From Pohlia nutans (lineage: Eukaryota > Streptophyta > Bryopsida > Bryales > Mniaceae), in assembly GCA_022496805.1 (NCBI GenBank), contig CM040089.1, positions 436,501 to 500,500 of the forward strand: 64,000 nucleotides of DNA, written 5' to 3'. Position numbers and translations under genes: made by a program. The stretch's first letter is position 1, and every line of letters starts with the position of its first letter. Positions 11,967-23,434 of this stretch are shown piece after piece. Under the pieces are notes generated by a model. It was given only the letters and a program-made list of their open reading frames with translations, was not told the DNA's origin and did no database searches.

Positions 11967-12435
11967 GGTAAGCGGATTACTCTAAGGTTCCGCTGGTGCT
12001 CTGCAAAATCTCAGGCTGTTTGTCATAGGTTTTCCGACTTTGCAAAAACCTTAGTTTAGTGATATCGCTGAACTCGTGTTTTTGTCCAGTGAACCCAAAC
12101 AAACTTCGACTCCACAGATCTATGAATAGCAAGGTGTTTTGGTGCATCGGAACGAGCTATGGTGTTTTGCCTAAGGTTGCCGCTGACGAGGGCAGATCGT
12201 GTGTGGTTTAGGATTTAGGGTTAAGGGTTATTTTTGGTGGAGTTCATCCTTTTCAACAGTATGGACTTGCCATGTATTTGCTACAGTGATTCGGGATTCG
12301 GGAATAGTGGCGCAGATTCTACGGTGTTGCAAACAGGGGGTAAAGAACCATGCATTATGAGATGCTCAGTACAATTTTAACGTGCGAGGATACGGCCTTG
12401 TGTATTGTAGTGTTGTCGAAGGACAACAGCTACGG
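11967..12435. other. Intergenic with telomere-like words
   Basis: Contains a short interstitial telomere-like stretch at about 12206-12230 (GGATTTAGGGTTAAGGGTTA). No coding signal was recognised. Confidence 0.35.
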
Positions 12436-12976
12436 GAAACAAAGTTAAGGCGATGAATTATTGAAGGTGACACCTTCAAAAGTTATCAGTTCATTTTCCT
12501 CAGCCACCAATTCATCTTCAAGTGCAAGCTGCAGTTCCAAACCCTAGCTTCTAATTTTGCTCTTTGCGGTGGACGTTGCTTCCGCTCCACTCCCCTTCTC
12601 CCACTCGTGCGCAATTCATTTCTGTTCACTGGTGTGCCCTTTCCCTTCATCTTTCTCCCAGGTACTTTTCGTATCTCTGCCTCTTTCTTTCTTTCTTTTT
12701 CTCTTTTTTCTGGCGCCTCTGCTGCACCCGATTGCGGCTCTGTGAATATATTTGCAAAGTCTTGTTGTGCGCTGCTCGCTACCTGCTCCCCTTCGCTCGT
12801 TCGCACTCTCCCTATTTGTAAGTTTGTTTCCTTCGCTTTTTTCTTGTTTGTTTGCTAGTTGTATGTTGTGGTTTGCGATTGAAAGTTGTTTTATGTTTGC
12901 GTTTTATGTTTGTTGGTTTGTGAGTGTGAGGTTTATGTTTATGCTTTGTTAGTTCGATCGGTTTGTTAGTTTGCGG
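12436..12976 (+). repeat. 5' leader module, copy 1 (shared with 54.9 kb)
   Basis: About 520 bp here are almost identical to 54907-55426 in the same orientation. Shared landmarks include AAGGCGATGAATTATTGAAG, TTCATTTTCCTCAGCCACCA, a CT-rich tract, CTGCACCCGATTGCGGCTCT, CTTGTTGTGCGCTGCTCGCT, and a T/G-rich tail built from GTTTATGTTTGCG-like words. The AAACCCTA telo-box at 12539 is typical of plant promoters and leaders. Both copies sit upstream of kinase-like loci, so this is probably a duplicated promoter plus 5' UTR. This copy has a ~30-bp segment (after CTCTTTGC) that the other lacks. Confidence 0.75.
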
Positions 12977-13464
12977 TTTATGTTTGCGGCTTGTGTGCTT
13001 TTTGCAGCTTGTCTGCTTGTTTGCGTTTAGCGGCTTGCTTGCATTTTCTTTGTGTAATCCTACTCTCATATAATATCTTCTCCGTCATGTTTCTGCTCTT
13101 CGTGATCTTGTTTTCGTTGGTAGGGTTTGCATGAGTTTATAAGAGTTTATTTTTATTAGAAATGGCACCACACTGCGATTTGGTCTGGATGTGTTGATCT
13201 GAACTGTTGATGGAAGATTGGCTTCCTGCCGATGTCAGTTGCATGAAGTGAAGGTAGAAGAGCGGAGTTCTACTTCTCAACTGTTTGTCATAAGCTATTT
13301 CATTGTTGTGTCGGCGCAGTAGTTTTTTACAGAAAGCAGAGTCTAGGGTTTTGTCTTCAGCTTCCGCTTTGTTGCGTTAATTTGTTGGCTATAGCGTGGT
13401 AGTGGTTCGCTATTTGAGGCCCGTTTGATTGTGTTGCGCGGCTTCTTGGTTATGTTACAGGACA

Positions 13465-13548
13465 ATCCTGGATTTTAACAGCATGAACTTGGATTGTAAC
13501 GGCATGATCTTGGATCGTAACAGCATGATCCTGGATTACAATAACAGT
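13465..13548 (+). repeat. Four-copy 21-bp tandem repeat
   Basis: Four imperfect 21-bp units, consensus ATCTTGGATTGTAACAGCATG, lie back to back between the leader module and the broken kinase-like locus. They do not divide into an obvious coding motif. Confidence 0.7.
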
Positions 13549-13614
13549 ACAATAACCTGTCGTGTTTGGATGGATTATGCATTTGCTTGCGCAGGGGCAG
13601 GCTCTTTCCTCTAA

Positions 13615-13929
13615 ATGAATTATTCTCTATGGAGGCTGTCTTCTTCAAATCGGACACAATACGGACCGTTGGGGTTTATTCTACTCTTGATGGCAAGATC
13701 GACTTCTGTGAACTGGGTGCGGGCAGCGGGCTTTGGGTTGGAACCAGGTTCCATTACTTTGTGTGGCGTTCGGATTCCTAAAATCGACGTTCGATCAGAG
13801 GCTTCGTGGACGCATATCAAAAACATCTTGGGTGTAGCAAGAACAAAGGATGATCCGGTGCTGGTCGAAGGTTGTCCAATAATTGAAGCTCCTAGAGGTA
13901 CGTTTTCCTTCGTTTCACTTTGTGCTTAG
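13615..13929 (+). CDS. Possible N-terminal exon of kinase-like locus 1
   Basis: A forward open frame of 104 codons whose last part (before a GGTACG donor-like site at about 13897) has protein-like composition, for example GVRIPKIDVRSEASWTHIK and ILGVARTKDDPVLVEG. No domain was recognised. Its position between the shared leader and the kinase-like region suggests an upstream exon of the same locus, but the link was not proven by a continuous splice model. Confidence 0.25.
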   Translation: MNYSLWRLSSSNRTQYGPLGFILLLMARSTSVNWVRAAGFGLEPGSITLCGVRIPKIDVRSEASWTHIKNILGVARTKDDPVLVEGCPIIEAPRGTFSFVSLCA

Positions 13930-14196
13930 ACCTAGACTTGATCCCCTATCCAGGGTTTGCTGTTTGTGTCTGTATTTGAGTCAGATTGCGCGTCAGCATG
14001 TAGACCGCTTTCCTGCTGTGGTTTCATATTGATGCTCTTGCATGAAGTGCATGGCCCGGTAGAATGGGATTCTTACAAAACCTGTCAAAACTTTGGTTCA
14101 TGGTACGTCTTGCGCACAAGTTTGAAAAAGGATGTGAAGATTTGATTTATCCTGCTTGGCTATGCTACATGCGGACTATGGTGTACGTGCCTGTAA

Positions 14197-14224
14197 TAGG
14201 TTTAGGGTGTAGGGTTTAGGGTCG
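14197..14224 (+). repeat. Interstitial telomere-like repeat
   Basis: Two or three degenerate units of the plant telomere repeat TTTAGGG occur in GGTTTAGGGTGTAGGGTTT and the bases after it. It is too short to be a telomere; such tracts are common in plant introns and leaders. Confidence 0.6.
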
Positions 14225-15217
14225 GAGTTTTCTGTGCTTTCTAAATGAAAACTGCTTATCGTTTAAGTATGATGGGTCCTTGTGTTTCTTGGTTTCCCTT
14301 TATATACTAGTATTCATGGCAGAAGTTTCTTGAGATAATGTTTGATTTTTGGATTCAGATAATGTTTGATTATGACATAACGTTTTTTGTTTTTTGTGTG
14401 AAGCTAACGTTTTCTGTTTCTTCATCGATAATGTGATACTGGGATTTGTTGAGTTCTTGATAGTAGGGTTTTGTATCTTGAGTTTGCGTGCTTTCCTTGG
14501 GCTTTTTAAGGGGACTTGAGCTGTGAGTTGCCAATCTTTTGTAATTTTGATCTGAAATTTTGGAAGTATATTTCGAAGCTTCATGTTGTAGCCTCGTTTC
14601 TCAATTAATGGATACTTTAGTTTTAGAGTTATCTGCTGTTATGTTGCCCCACAAAGTGTGATTTCTACAATGTTGCCCCATATTTCAATGAGGGCTATCT
14701 TTCTAAATTTGACAGACCTGGTAGTTTGTGATGTATATTGTGGAATTCTGGTTCCCAAGATGTCTCACGGGTAGTGAGGTCTTCGTCTGTTTAGGTTTGT
14801 ATATGACACATGCACAGCTCAACAACTCTGGATACCAACTTGTGGTTGTAGGTTGAGTTTGTTGTTGCCTGAGTTTACTGATAGTGAGGTTCAACTACTT
14901 GGGGTTTGTTTGTCACTGGATCGTGGAACTTCTGCCTTGATATTTTGTAGTTGACCGTCATTTTGGTAGTCCACTTGTGAGTGATTGCCGTCCTTGCATC
15001 CACTTCTATTTTTATTGTGAGGGAGAGGGAGTCTTCCTCAGATTGTGTTATTGTAGCTGTCTTGGACTTTTTGCATCCATAACTTGATCTTGGGATTTAT
15101 TCAGCTGATACAAGGACTTGATAGAGGAGGCTTTCTCCTATCAGGCTCTGTTGTGGTGATTGATGGTTCACGTATGGCTAGACATTGACAGTGACCGTTG
15201 TGTTATTGCAAAGGGAG

Positions 15218-16700
15218 AGCCAATTTCAAAGAAACCAAAGAGGTCACCAGCTGAACATTTGTCCCTTGATTTAGATGCTACTTTTAGTGATCAAAATGGG
15301 TATTAACAGGATCTGCTGGCTTTCCCTGATGTGCTCCCTGTTTGTGTCGCAGACTTCTGCAAATTTTTGTCTAGGAAATCAGGACTGCTTCCAGTTTTAT
15401 CAATTGAGACTCTTTCGTCTGTGAAAGACCCAGACTGGTCAAATTATTTTCCCCAGAGGACGCGAGGGTGGTAGGATTTGTCAAAACTGCATGCAGTACT
15501 TGGCCGAATCATCCAAACAATGAGGCAAATAGCTCGTGTAAGTTGCGCTTTCTCACTGGTGAATTTCTGGAACTTTTAAACTCTGTCGCCCCAGCAGAAC
15601 AGCAATTGCCACCCTTGGAGTCGACAATGGATTCAGCCAGAAATCCCGATTCTGCATCTGCCTCTTCGGCACTTATTCGCTTGCTGAGCCAGATTTTTTG
15701 CTGTATCTGCGTAACGCACTCATTCTCAGGTGGGAGAATAAGATAGACTCGGCGGAATTTCCAATGGCTAGGGAAGAAAACATCACGAAATTGAAAGTAT
15801 GGAGCCCTCTTTACTACGGTGATTTGCCTTATGTGATTGGAGGTTGCTGCGGTGGAAGATATTTTCAGTGGCTAAGGCTCTCTCCAAAGGGTAAGAAAAT
15901 TGTTGGAGAACCTATCTCAAAAAGATATGATTTACTGAGAGCGAGCCAGTTTAGCAGAGTTGCTACATGGCGTTGTGCAGATGCACCGTCTCCTACAAAA
16001 ATTGCAAGAAAGATTATCTGATCCCGTCCCTGTCAGATTGTATAAGGAGATCATTCGTGAGAATGGCTCAGTTCTTTTCGGTCCAGAGCATGTACTAAAG
16101 ACTTTAAAACCTGGGTTGACGAAAGAGAAGGTAGGTTTTCTTCAGTCCCTGTACAAGTCAATCACTGGTTCCAAATAGCTTATTCAGCTCCGAGGTAAGA
16201 TAACAACTGTGGAGGGTTCAACAAAGCTTCACCTATACCCTGTTGGTCACCCAAGTGCACGGCCTTGTGATTTGAAGCAATTGCTGTATGCCATGCACGA
16301 CATGTTACATGGGCTTACGGATTTGCACAAGGCCGTGTACACACACAGGGATTTACGATGGGAAAACTGCATCCGAGAACTTGTCCAGGGAGAAATGAAA
16401 TGGGTCATCATAGATTTGGAATGTGCTGGACGAGATGGAGAGACGTGGGAAGGTGAAGGACTGGTGAATTGGAATGCGGGAACTTTGGAAGGCAATAAAT
16501 CGTACACTAAAGGATCGGACATGTATGAGCTCGGGAAGCTTATAGTGAATTGGGTGGATGAGTTAGGTAAAGGCGTTGACGAAGAAAAATGGGTCAGGTC
16601 GTTGGGAGAAAAGATGATGCAGGAACGTGGAGAAGCAACGAAGATGCTTGGAGATGTGTGCGTGAAAGGCTGTGCAAGTTGTGCCATTTTTAATACTTAA
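15218..16700 (+). pseudogene. Broken kinase-like protein gene, locus 1
   Basis: A forward locus encoding a divergent protein-kinase-fold protein of a type common in fungi and Crinkler-like effectors. In order: a basic, NLS-like KKPKRS near 15230; SLAEPDFLLYLRNALILRW near 15680-15735; VWSPLYYGDLPYVIGG near 15800; then LHGLTDLHKAVYTHRDLRWE near 16300-16365 (catalytic loop HRDLRWEN) and VIIDLECAGRDG near 16405-16440 in place of DFG. Reading is broken: an in-frame TAA near 15303, a shift from frame 15698-16021 to frame 15960-16178, and TAG at 16176-16178 inside a region where both sides continue the same frame. The C-terminal half (16209-16700) is open. An intron could explain the last stop but no good splice pair was seen. 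Probably a pseudogene. Confidence 0.6.
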
Positions 16701-17516
16701 CCCCTGAATGACCAGGCCAAAATTTGGAAGTTTGAGCAGCTCATTACAAAGTTGGTTTTTAATCCAAAAGATTCGCAAATTTTTTTGGTCATAGATATTT
16801 TAGAGATGAACATGGAAATGTAATTTTCATTTTGTACGGACTTATGGATCAGAAGTTATGTAGTCACAAAGGTTAAAATTCTAGCTGCAGGCAGAAGTTG
16901 GCCAACCACAGCAGAAGATACATGTTGCCCGATAATTAATTTTTTGGGGCAATGTGTAAAGTTGCACATCCAGGGTTCCTTCAGTCAAATCCGAGCTGAC
17001 TTCGGGTGCTTCATTGTCATTGGTGGTATTGATGGTTTCAAATTTTCAGTTGATACCATGAGCAACTATTTACAGCAGAACTACCTTGTGAACGGTCACA
17101 CTCACCTATCATGCAATTAAGAAGGTTCTATTGTTCAATCCAAACTCATGAGCAACTTCTGTTAAGTCCTAACCTTGTAAAGCACACCCGTAGCATTTGA
17201 AAAGAAAGAAATTTTAATATAAAAGTCCATGATCTTTACTATTGGAAGAATTGACAAAAAGAAAACGACAAATTTGTAAGCCATATTGCATTGATAGCAA
17301 AATGGCTACCAAACACTGTTTAGAACAAATAGAGAATAATTGGGGATAACTCGTGTTGCCACCTATTGTAACTACTTCAATGCACCAAACTCATTGTGGT
17401 CAATTATAAACTCAATCTAAAAATATTTCTTAAATTTGCACACTTCTTTCATCATGCTAAATTCCAATAAATACATTGTATCTACCTACTCCTATGCAAG
17501 ACAATTTGACTATAAA
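16701..17516. other. AT-rich intergenic, no gene seen
   Basis: 3' flank of the broken kinase-like locus. No coding frame, RNA gene or clear repeat was recognised. Confidence 0.4.
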
Positions 17517-18111
17517 TGGATGAAAGCATGGTAAACTGAATCAATTGTGATCTTTGTGAAGGAACAACAATGTTGGGTCCAAAAATCCTTTAAAGTTAAT
17601 TTTTGTGAATTTTTTTTTTGTGGATAAAATAAACAATACAAGGTTTTACAAAGTCTAACAAAAAAAATTGTAAAGAACATGTTCGATAAGTAATTAAAGC
17701 AGTTAAAATTGGAAAAGTAGTTCTAACCGAATTGAAAAGTAGATATAAAACATGTTGAAATTGCATTAAATATTTTTTGTTTCAAGAATTTTTTTCTTTG
17801 GAGCCCTCAAATGCACAACGAACCTTTAGAATATATAATTTTTTATTCATATTGAACAAGATTCAATTCATCAGATTGGCTCTCGAAATTTGTTTTAGAC
17901 ATCTATTTTCAAGCTTTACTTTTAGTAACCTTTTTTTAATATTTTATTTTGAAACTTTGGATTGAAGTACCAAATAGACCTATAGAGGGTTCTACCAAAT
18001 CAAAAATTAAATATATAATTATTTAGTCATAATTTATGGCCTTGACCAAGAAAATTGTAATTTCAGCACTAAGAATGACTTTAATGGTTCAGTTTACCGT
18101 GCTTTCATCCA
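17517..18111. mobile_element. 595-bp TIR element (MITE)
   Basis: Terminal inverted repeats of 27 bp with about two mismatches: TGGATGAAAGCATGGTAAAC at the left end and its complement, GTTTACCGTGCTTTCATCCA, at the right end. The interior is AT-rich and non-coding. Part of it (about 17630-17835) is similar in inverted orientation to 51355-51560, so the interior belongs to a dispersed repeat family. Confidence 0.75.
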
Positions 18112-18167
18112 AATTCCTTTTGAAATCCCGATTTGAGCACACAACACTTGAATACCTCTAAAGCATT

Positions 18168-18614
18168 GTGCACATTACCTTCAATCGTAGTCCATGTCTT
18201 CATTTGAGAGTATTCAAGGAGGACCAGCAGTTAGGGAGAGAGAGTGCCAACATTGTAACGGCGAAGGCGGAGGCCTACTTTGGAGGGCCTCTAACATTGA
18301 AGTTGGAGTCACAATTCGTGCCCGGTAGTAGTACTAGTGACAACAACACATTAGTTGAGACTAGTAGGGACTCTCAGCGGGAGTGGGAGCTAGGTTATAA
18401 TACAATACTATTAGAGCGAGCGGCAATAGTGATTTGCACTTTGTCTCTCACTGAAGCTCGAACAAATAGTGTCGAAGCAAACAACTTAGGTATTTTCCTT
18501 CTCTTTCTCCCTCGTCCGGTTTGGGGGCTCTATTTAGGGTTTCAGAGCTTTATTTCCTGCAGTCCCATTTGTCTGTTTTGGTTCGCGTTGTGTGTGTACT
18601 CGTGTGCGGAGTAA
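18168..18614 (+). CDS. Hypothetical ORF, 148 codons
   Basis: An open forward frame between two repeats. The middle part has protein-like composition, but no domain was recognised and the last ~40 residues are hydrophobic and low-complexity. It starts just right of the TIR element and may be a fragment of an old transposon ORF. No function is assigned. Confidence 0.15.
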   Translation: MHITFNRSPCLHLRVFKEDQQLGRESANIVTAKAEAYFGGPLTLKLESQFVPGSSTSDNNTLVETSRDSQREWELGYNTILLERAAIVICTLSLTEARTNSVEANNLGIFLLFLPRPVWGLYLGFQSFISCSPICLFWFALCVYSCAE

Positions 18615-18969
18615 TACCAATCGTGCTCTGATACTAATTTGTAACAAACCTTTCACAGGTCTGCCACCAACTCTCAATTGTAACAAACCTCCCACATGTT
18701 TGCCACCAACTCTCACAATCCTTCACAAGAATAAACTATCAATGCAATGATGAGTTTAAGAAACTCGATTTATTTTCTAAATAACATCTAAGTACAATCA
18801 TAGACCAACCATATCTTCATTTAAGCTCAGGCACCCAACCATAGAGAAGAGATCTCAATAAGAGAGAGAGCCTCTACCTTCTCACCCCCAAGCTTTATAT
18901 CTTAAGTTCCTTCACCATAGGAACTAGTAGTCTATCTCTAATCTTTTTATTTTTTATTTCAAAATTAGA

Positions 18970-19160
18970 TCTAGTACAATCTTTTCTTTTCTTTTTTTCT
19001 TTTTTTATTATACACACAAATTGCATTTTGCAACCCGTGACAAGTTTTCAATCAAGTAGTAAGACGATTTCACAGCCGGGAATCGAACCGCCAACCTCTC
19101 CATTCGGTTTGGGTACCTTACTACCATCACTTTGAGTTTAGGGTCATCTCGGACCTCCTT
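18970..19160 (-). mobile_element. tRNA-derived SINE-like remnant
   Basis: On the minus strand the segment carries a pol III B-box-like GGTTCGATTCC at about 19080-19092 and, some 40 bases before it, a TGGTAGTAAGG stretch that can serve as a degenerate A box. It does not fold into a proper tRNA. A T-rich tract lies at the low-coordinate end on the plus strand, which is the A-rich 3' tail expected on the minus strand. Confidence 0.4.
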
Positions 19161-19333
19161 TTCCTATTTCAAAATTAGATTTAATCCATAGATCTTTAAG
19201 TCCTTCAACTTCTAAATTTGAAGTGGTCTAACTCCAGTGCACCTCATCTAGAGTTGTTTAACGCTTGTGCACACGTTCTCAATTTGGAGTGGTCTAACTC
19301 CATTGCAACTCATAATTGCAGGTATGGAACATT

Positions 19334-19687
19334 TGATAGTTCCTCTTGGTAAAATACCTATTCGGTAATTAGTACCGAGAGTTTAAGACTAGGTCGATTA
19401 TCTCAGAACTAAGGTACAATAAGTTAATCAGACCCTACCAAGAATACATACGAAGACTACTCGGTAGAGAAGAATCAATCTCACAATAAATCAATCGTCT
19501 AGGAAAAATGAGGCGTGCCAATGGGGTTGGCTCTATTGCTTTTATACCATAGTACAACCAGATCTGACAGTTAGGTTAGATCGGTAAACAGTGTCTGCTA
19601 GATCTACCTACTGGGGTAACTTGGAAAATTAAACAGGTAAGACTCAAATCGGTAGCTCTACCGATAACTCCTAAATTACGGTTAACA
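19334..19687 (-). repeat. 3' LTR (left copy)
   Basis: Left LTR, which is the 3' LTR for the minus-strand element. It matches the right LTR closely but lacks 49 bp that the right copy has after its GAGAGTTTA word. A few substitutions (for example near 19550, 19606 and 19637) separate the copies, so insertion was not very recent. Confidence 0.93.
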
Positions 19688-19700
19688 CTATCCCCCCTCT
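19688..19700 (-). other. Polypurine tract of LTR element
   Basis: CTATCCCCCCTCT on the plus strand is a polypurine tract on the minus strand, directly next to the 3' LTR. It fixes the orientation of the element. Confidence 0.8.
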
Positions 19701-19893
19701 AAACCAAGTTCACACCTGGAACTTGTCTAATTGAGAGATATTGGAGGGATTTTTACACTGTAGGGTCGGTTTGCCTAGTGATGGTGCGAGACACCCGAAA
19801 CCCTTCGTCCTCTGATCCGGCAGGCTCCTCGATATTCGGTGTGTTGTGCCGAGGATGGCTGGGCGTCCAGGTGTCTGGTGCACTGATATTTCC

Positions 19894-21918
19894 TTACGTG
19901 AGGGGGCTGAGTAATTCCCGGCCATCAAATGAATCCCTGAAGAGGGAGTCAAAGCCCTCCGTCGGTAGTGGGGGAGCTTGGATGGGGTCGTGTTCTGTCG
20001 TAACGGGGTTGACAATGTTGGTGTCGGTAGAGTCCGGTGATGGAGGTTGCAGAATAAAATCCGGATGTGCCTGTCGGTACTGGTTAAGCATTCGGTAGGT
20101 GTTGTGCAGTGCCGTCTCGATGTCCTGTGCTTGGTTGTGCAGCGAGTTGTATTCGGTAACTAGATGCTCCAGTTCGGTGGTGACGGTTGCGCGGTGGTTC
20201 GTCTCGGTCTGTAAAGCCTGCCGGAGAGAGTGGATAGTGACTCTGTGTTCCGCTGTGTCGGCTCTGAGCTGCTCGCTTTCGGTCTGGGCAGCGGTTAAGA
20301 GAGTTCCATGGGCTTGTAATTGCTGAGTCAGGTCGGCGACTTCGGTGCGTGCATGTTCACGGTCTTCTCGAATTCTAGCGAGGTCGGTAGCATGTTGTCG
20401 GGCTTCGTTTTTGGAGGTGTCGAGTTGTCCGTCCAGCTCGGTAATCCGCTTTTGGGCATTCTCAAGTTGGCGCTGATGTGCTGCCGGGTCGGAGATGGTG
20501 AGTCGTTGAACTTCTGTCTGGACCTCGGTAAGTACCTATGTCAGCGTGTCTGTTGTGCGTTGAAGAAAGCAGACATTCTGAAACAAGTTCTGCGGGCCAT
20601 GGATCCAAGTAGTCGGAGGTTCGGTATGCTCCGTTGCGTGAGGAACCGAAGTCCGGGGTGGTGGCATCTGTTCAGAAGCTTGGAAACCGGTAGGTGGAGT
20701 GGTCTCGGTAGGGAGTGTACCTGAAGTTTGCAGTGGTTGGTTCAGTGGCGGTGGTGGTGGATTCTCGCCAATGATCTGTGGTAGTGACGAGGATGAGCGA
20801 TTCGGTGACTGATTCGGTGCCGGGGACGGAGTGTGCTGAGAGGATCGGTGCGTAGAGGAGGAGTCGCCGCCACGATCGGTTCGGGGTCGGGAATTCCTGC
20901 CAAATTCGTTGAGGGCATCGGTAAGGTCGAGTCGGTGCTTACGTTTGGAAGTCAGTGTGGTGTGACTGCGGAGTCGAGATGCGATGCCTAAGTCGGGAAA
21001 CGTAGAAAAGAGGGGTAGTGACGTCTGCTGCTTCGGTAGTTCGTATCGATGTACACGTCCTGGTGTTGGGGAAGGTAGAGTGCGGTTGGCAGTGCTTGTT
21101 ACTGGTCCTGGTGCTGCTGTTGTGGTTGGTATCGGAACGGTTACCGCTGCTGCTGGTTTGGTTGTGGTGTCGGCAGCTTCTTGTGCTCGGAGGAGCATGT
21201 CCCAGATTTCTGCTGAGAGACATAGTGGAGAATGGCCGCTCTGGATGGTGGCGAGGTCCTTCTGAAGTTGTCCGAGCATAAAGAGAGCCCAGTTGCAAGA
21301 TGCTACAGTAGTCGTAAGAGAGAGTTCATCGGCCGTAAGTATCTCACGGAGGCACTGCGTGGATGTATAGGATTGCTTCCTCTTGAAGTAGATTGATTGG
21401 AGTAAAGCGTACTTCCGAGGTCGTAACTCCGCCGGTCCCAATGAAACACTGTAACCGTCGTTGTCAGGTCGGTGAAGAGCTTCATGCCCGTCGAGACCGA
21501 TGCTCCAGTATTTGAACTTCTCCGGATCCGGGTTGGAGTTCACTTCGGTAGTCGTGCCAATCGGTAGTCAGAGAACTTTGGTGATGTCTTCCAGGGTGAT
21601 AATGTAGACTCTCTCGATTGCTTCGCCGATGATTGACTGTTGTTTGGTGTTGTGCGCGGTGTTTATGAAATTCTCCACGACATCCTTGCGGATTGGTTGA
21701 CCCCACGGTAGGCTGACGAAATCTTCAAGGCCGACTCGGTGAATCCACGCGCGTTCGTCTGGATGGGTGGCGGCGAATGCTTGCCAGGCAACCATGTGTT
21801 TGAGCGGTAGGCACGTGAACTCCTTCCAGTTCGGTCCGATCGGGTTACCGCGGGATGAGCTTCCACGGCTACTTTCGATTGGAGTTTTCTTCTGACCTGT
21901 CATCCTGCAAAAACGCAC
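19894..21918 (-). pseudogene. Extra ORF of LTR element, coiled-coil, two stops
   Basis: One minus-strand frame runs from 21918 down to at least 19894, broken only by stops at about 21568 and 20536. The first part has a globular stretch, WKEFTCLPLKHMVAWQAF through LEDFVSLPWGQPIRKDVV, of a kind found in uncharacterised ORFs of plant retroelements. The middle is rich in Pro, Ser and Thr. The part after the second stop is a long predicted coiled coil (heptad-like, rich in Leu, Glu, Gln and Arg; about 20130-20530). It lies downstream of the protease, where reverse transcriptase would normally be. The role is unknown; extra ORFs of this kind occur in Tat-like gypsy elements. Confidence 0.6.
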
Positions 21919-23367
21919 ACGAGGATTTCCTCGCCTTTTTCTCTCGGAAGGTGGAAGAAAGAGGGACTATCGAGCAAGAAGGAGGACGAACACTAATCCG
22001 CGCTATTCGCCTCGGTCGATTATGTCGGTAGCGGTGAACTGTAGCTACCGGTCGTGGTTGCCGGAGAAGAAGAGAGAGAGACGGAGATGGAGGGCGGAGG
22101 CTGAGAGCTAACCAAGAAGGGGAGAGAACCGTGGAGGCAAGCATGTTGAGGGAAGGATAAATAGAAGTAGAGGTGTACAAGGAAATGAGTGAATAGAGTG
22201 GGGGAGTAAAGAGAAGTGGAGTAGGGGGGTCCGAACTAGGTTGGGAGGGTGGCGGCGCGTTAATGTTGTATACTGCCGAACCTGGAGCTCGGTACGGTTT
22301 CTGCCTCGGTGATGCCGGGGTGGTCGGTTCGGTATGTCGTGGCGACCGTTTCAGTGGTGGCTGTGCTTTTTTGGTGTCGGCTGTGGTGTCGTGTTCGGTA
22401 AACGAGGTCGGTTGTCGTATTGGAGTAGTAGATCGAGTCGAGGACGATATCGGTTTGGTAGTTGGGTACGACTTGGTATCCTGAATTGGTATGGTAGCAA
22501 CTAGCATGTTGCCTTCCGTATGGGTTATGGTTGGGAAGGGGAGTTCTGTAGTGTTTCCCCGGTACCAGTCGTCAATGACCAATGTTCCAATCAGAAGGAG
22601 AAACTCTTCTGCTTGGGGTAGAATGAGTTTTTCGTTGTCGGTAGAGTCTTCCACGTAGTTGTAGCAGACGAGAGTATCGGGAGTCATGGTTTCAAAACCT
22701 AACGCCCGGTTAATCCGTACTGTTCGGGTGGTACCATTACCCATAATCTGTATGTTGTCGTGAGCCCAATCGTGAATGACTCGGGCGCCCTGAGCCATGG
22801 TCTACCGAGCAATAATGTATACGCCGAATTGACATCTTTGCAAGAAATAACGGTGAGAATAATGATATAGGGAATACCGTGGATGAAGATCGTGATGTCC
22901 CTGAGTAAGCCTAGGGGTTGGACGAGGGAACTATCGGCCATCCGTAATTTAAAAGGTGCCGGTTTTGGGTTCGGTAGTCCAAGTCTTCGTCGCTCGGTTT
23001 CGGTGATGACATTTACTCCCGATCCTCCATCCAACAGGACATCATGTAATTGATGACTCCCAATTTTGGCTGAGATGATTTGTATGTGTCGGTCTATCGC
23101 TACTACCAAATGGACTCCCACTGTTGGTTCCCCGGTAACTGGGATATTTGTCGGATTTATCTGTTCGAGATGGCGGTGGAGGTGGTCGGTAATCTTAGGT
23201 GCTATAGTCATAAGGTTTTGTAGACTGACCTGGATGGTTTGTGATTGAATTTGTTGAAGGATAGTTTCGTATATATTCATGGTGCTGGTCGGAGCGGTTG
23301 GAGTGTCGCGAGGTGATGGTGACTCCAATGGCGAGAGGTCTTGTAGTTCACGGACCGTCCTGACCAT
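21869..23367 (-). pseudogene. Aspartic protease region of LTR element
   Basis: Minus-strand frame 22699-23367 holds a retroviral-type aspartic protease: VLLDGGSGVNVI (active site DGGS, where D(S/T)G is usual) and later LLGRPWL, matching the Ile-Leu-Gly-Arg strand of the family. An overlapping frame (21869-22798) continues after the protease with ALGFETMTPDTLVCYN and a long low-complexity Pro/Ser/Thr tail. The change of frame between them looks like decay or a programmed shift. The usual Thr/Ser-Gly is replaced by Gly-Gly, so activity is doubtful. Confidence 0.7.
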
Positions 23368-23434
23368 GTCTTCGCGCAGTTGTTCTTCGTTCCACTAATC
23401 CAGTGCCTTGGTCGGTCGAGGAGCTTCGGTAGGA

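Noticed and set aside
12206..14224. True telomere or subtelomere
   Set aside because: Only two to three degenerate TTTAGGG units occur at each place, as is common in plant leaders and introns.
20099..21281. Plus-strand ORFs inside the LTR element
   Set aside because: PPT position, gag and protease all place the element on the minus strand; the plus frames are low-complexity shadows.
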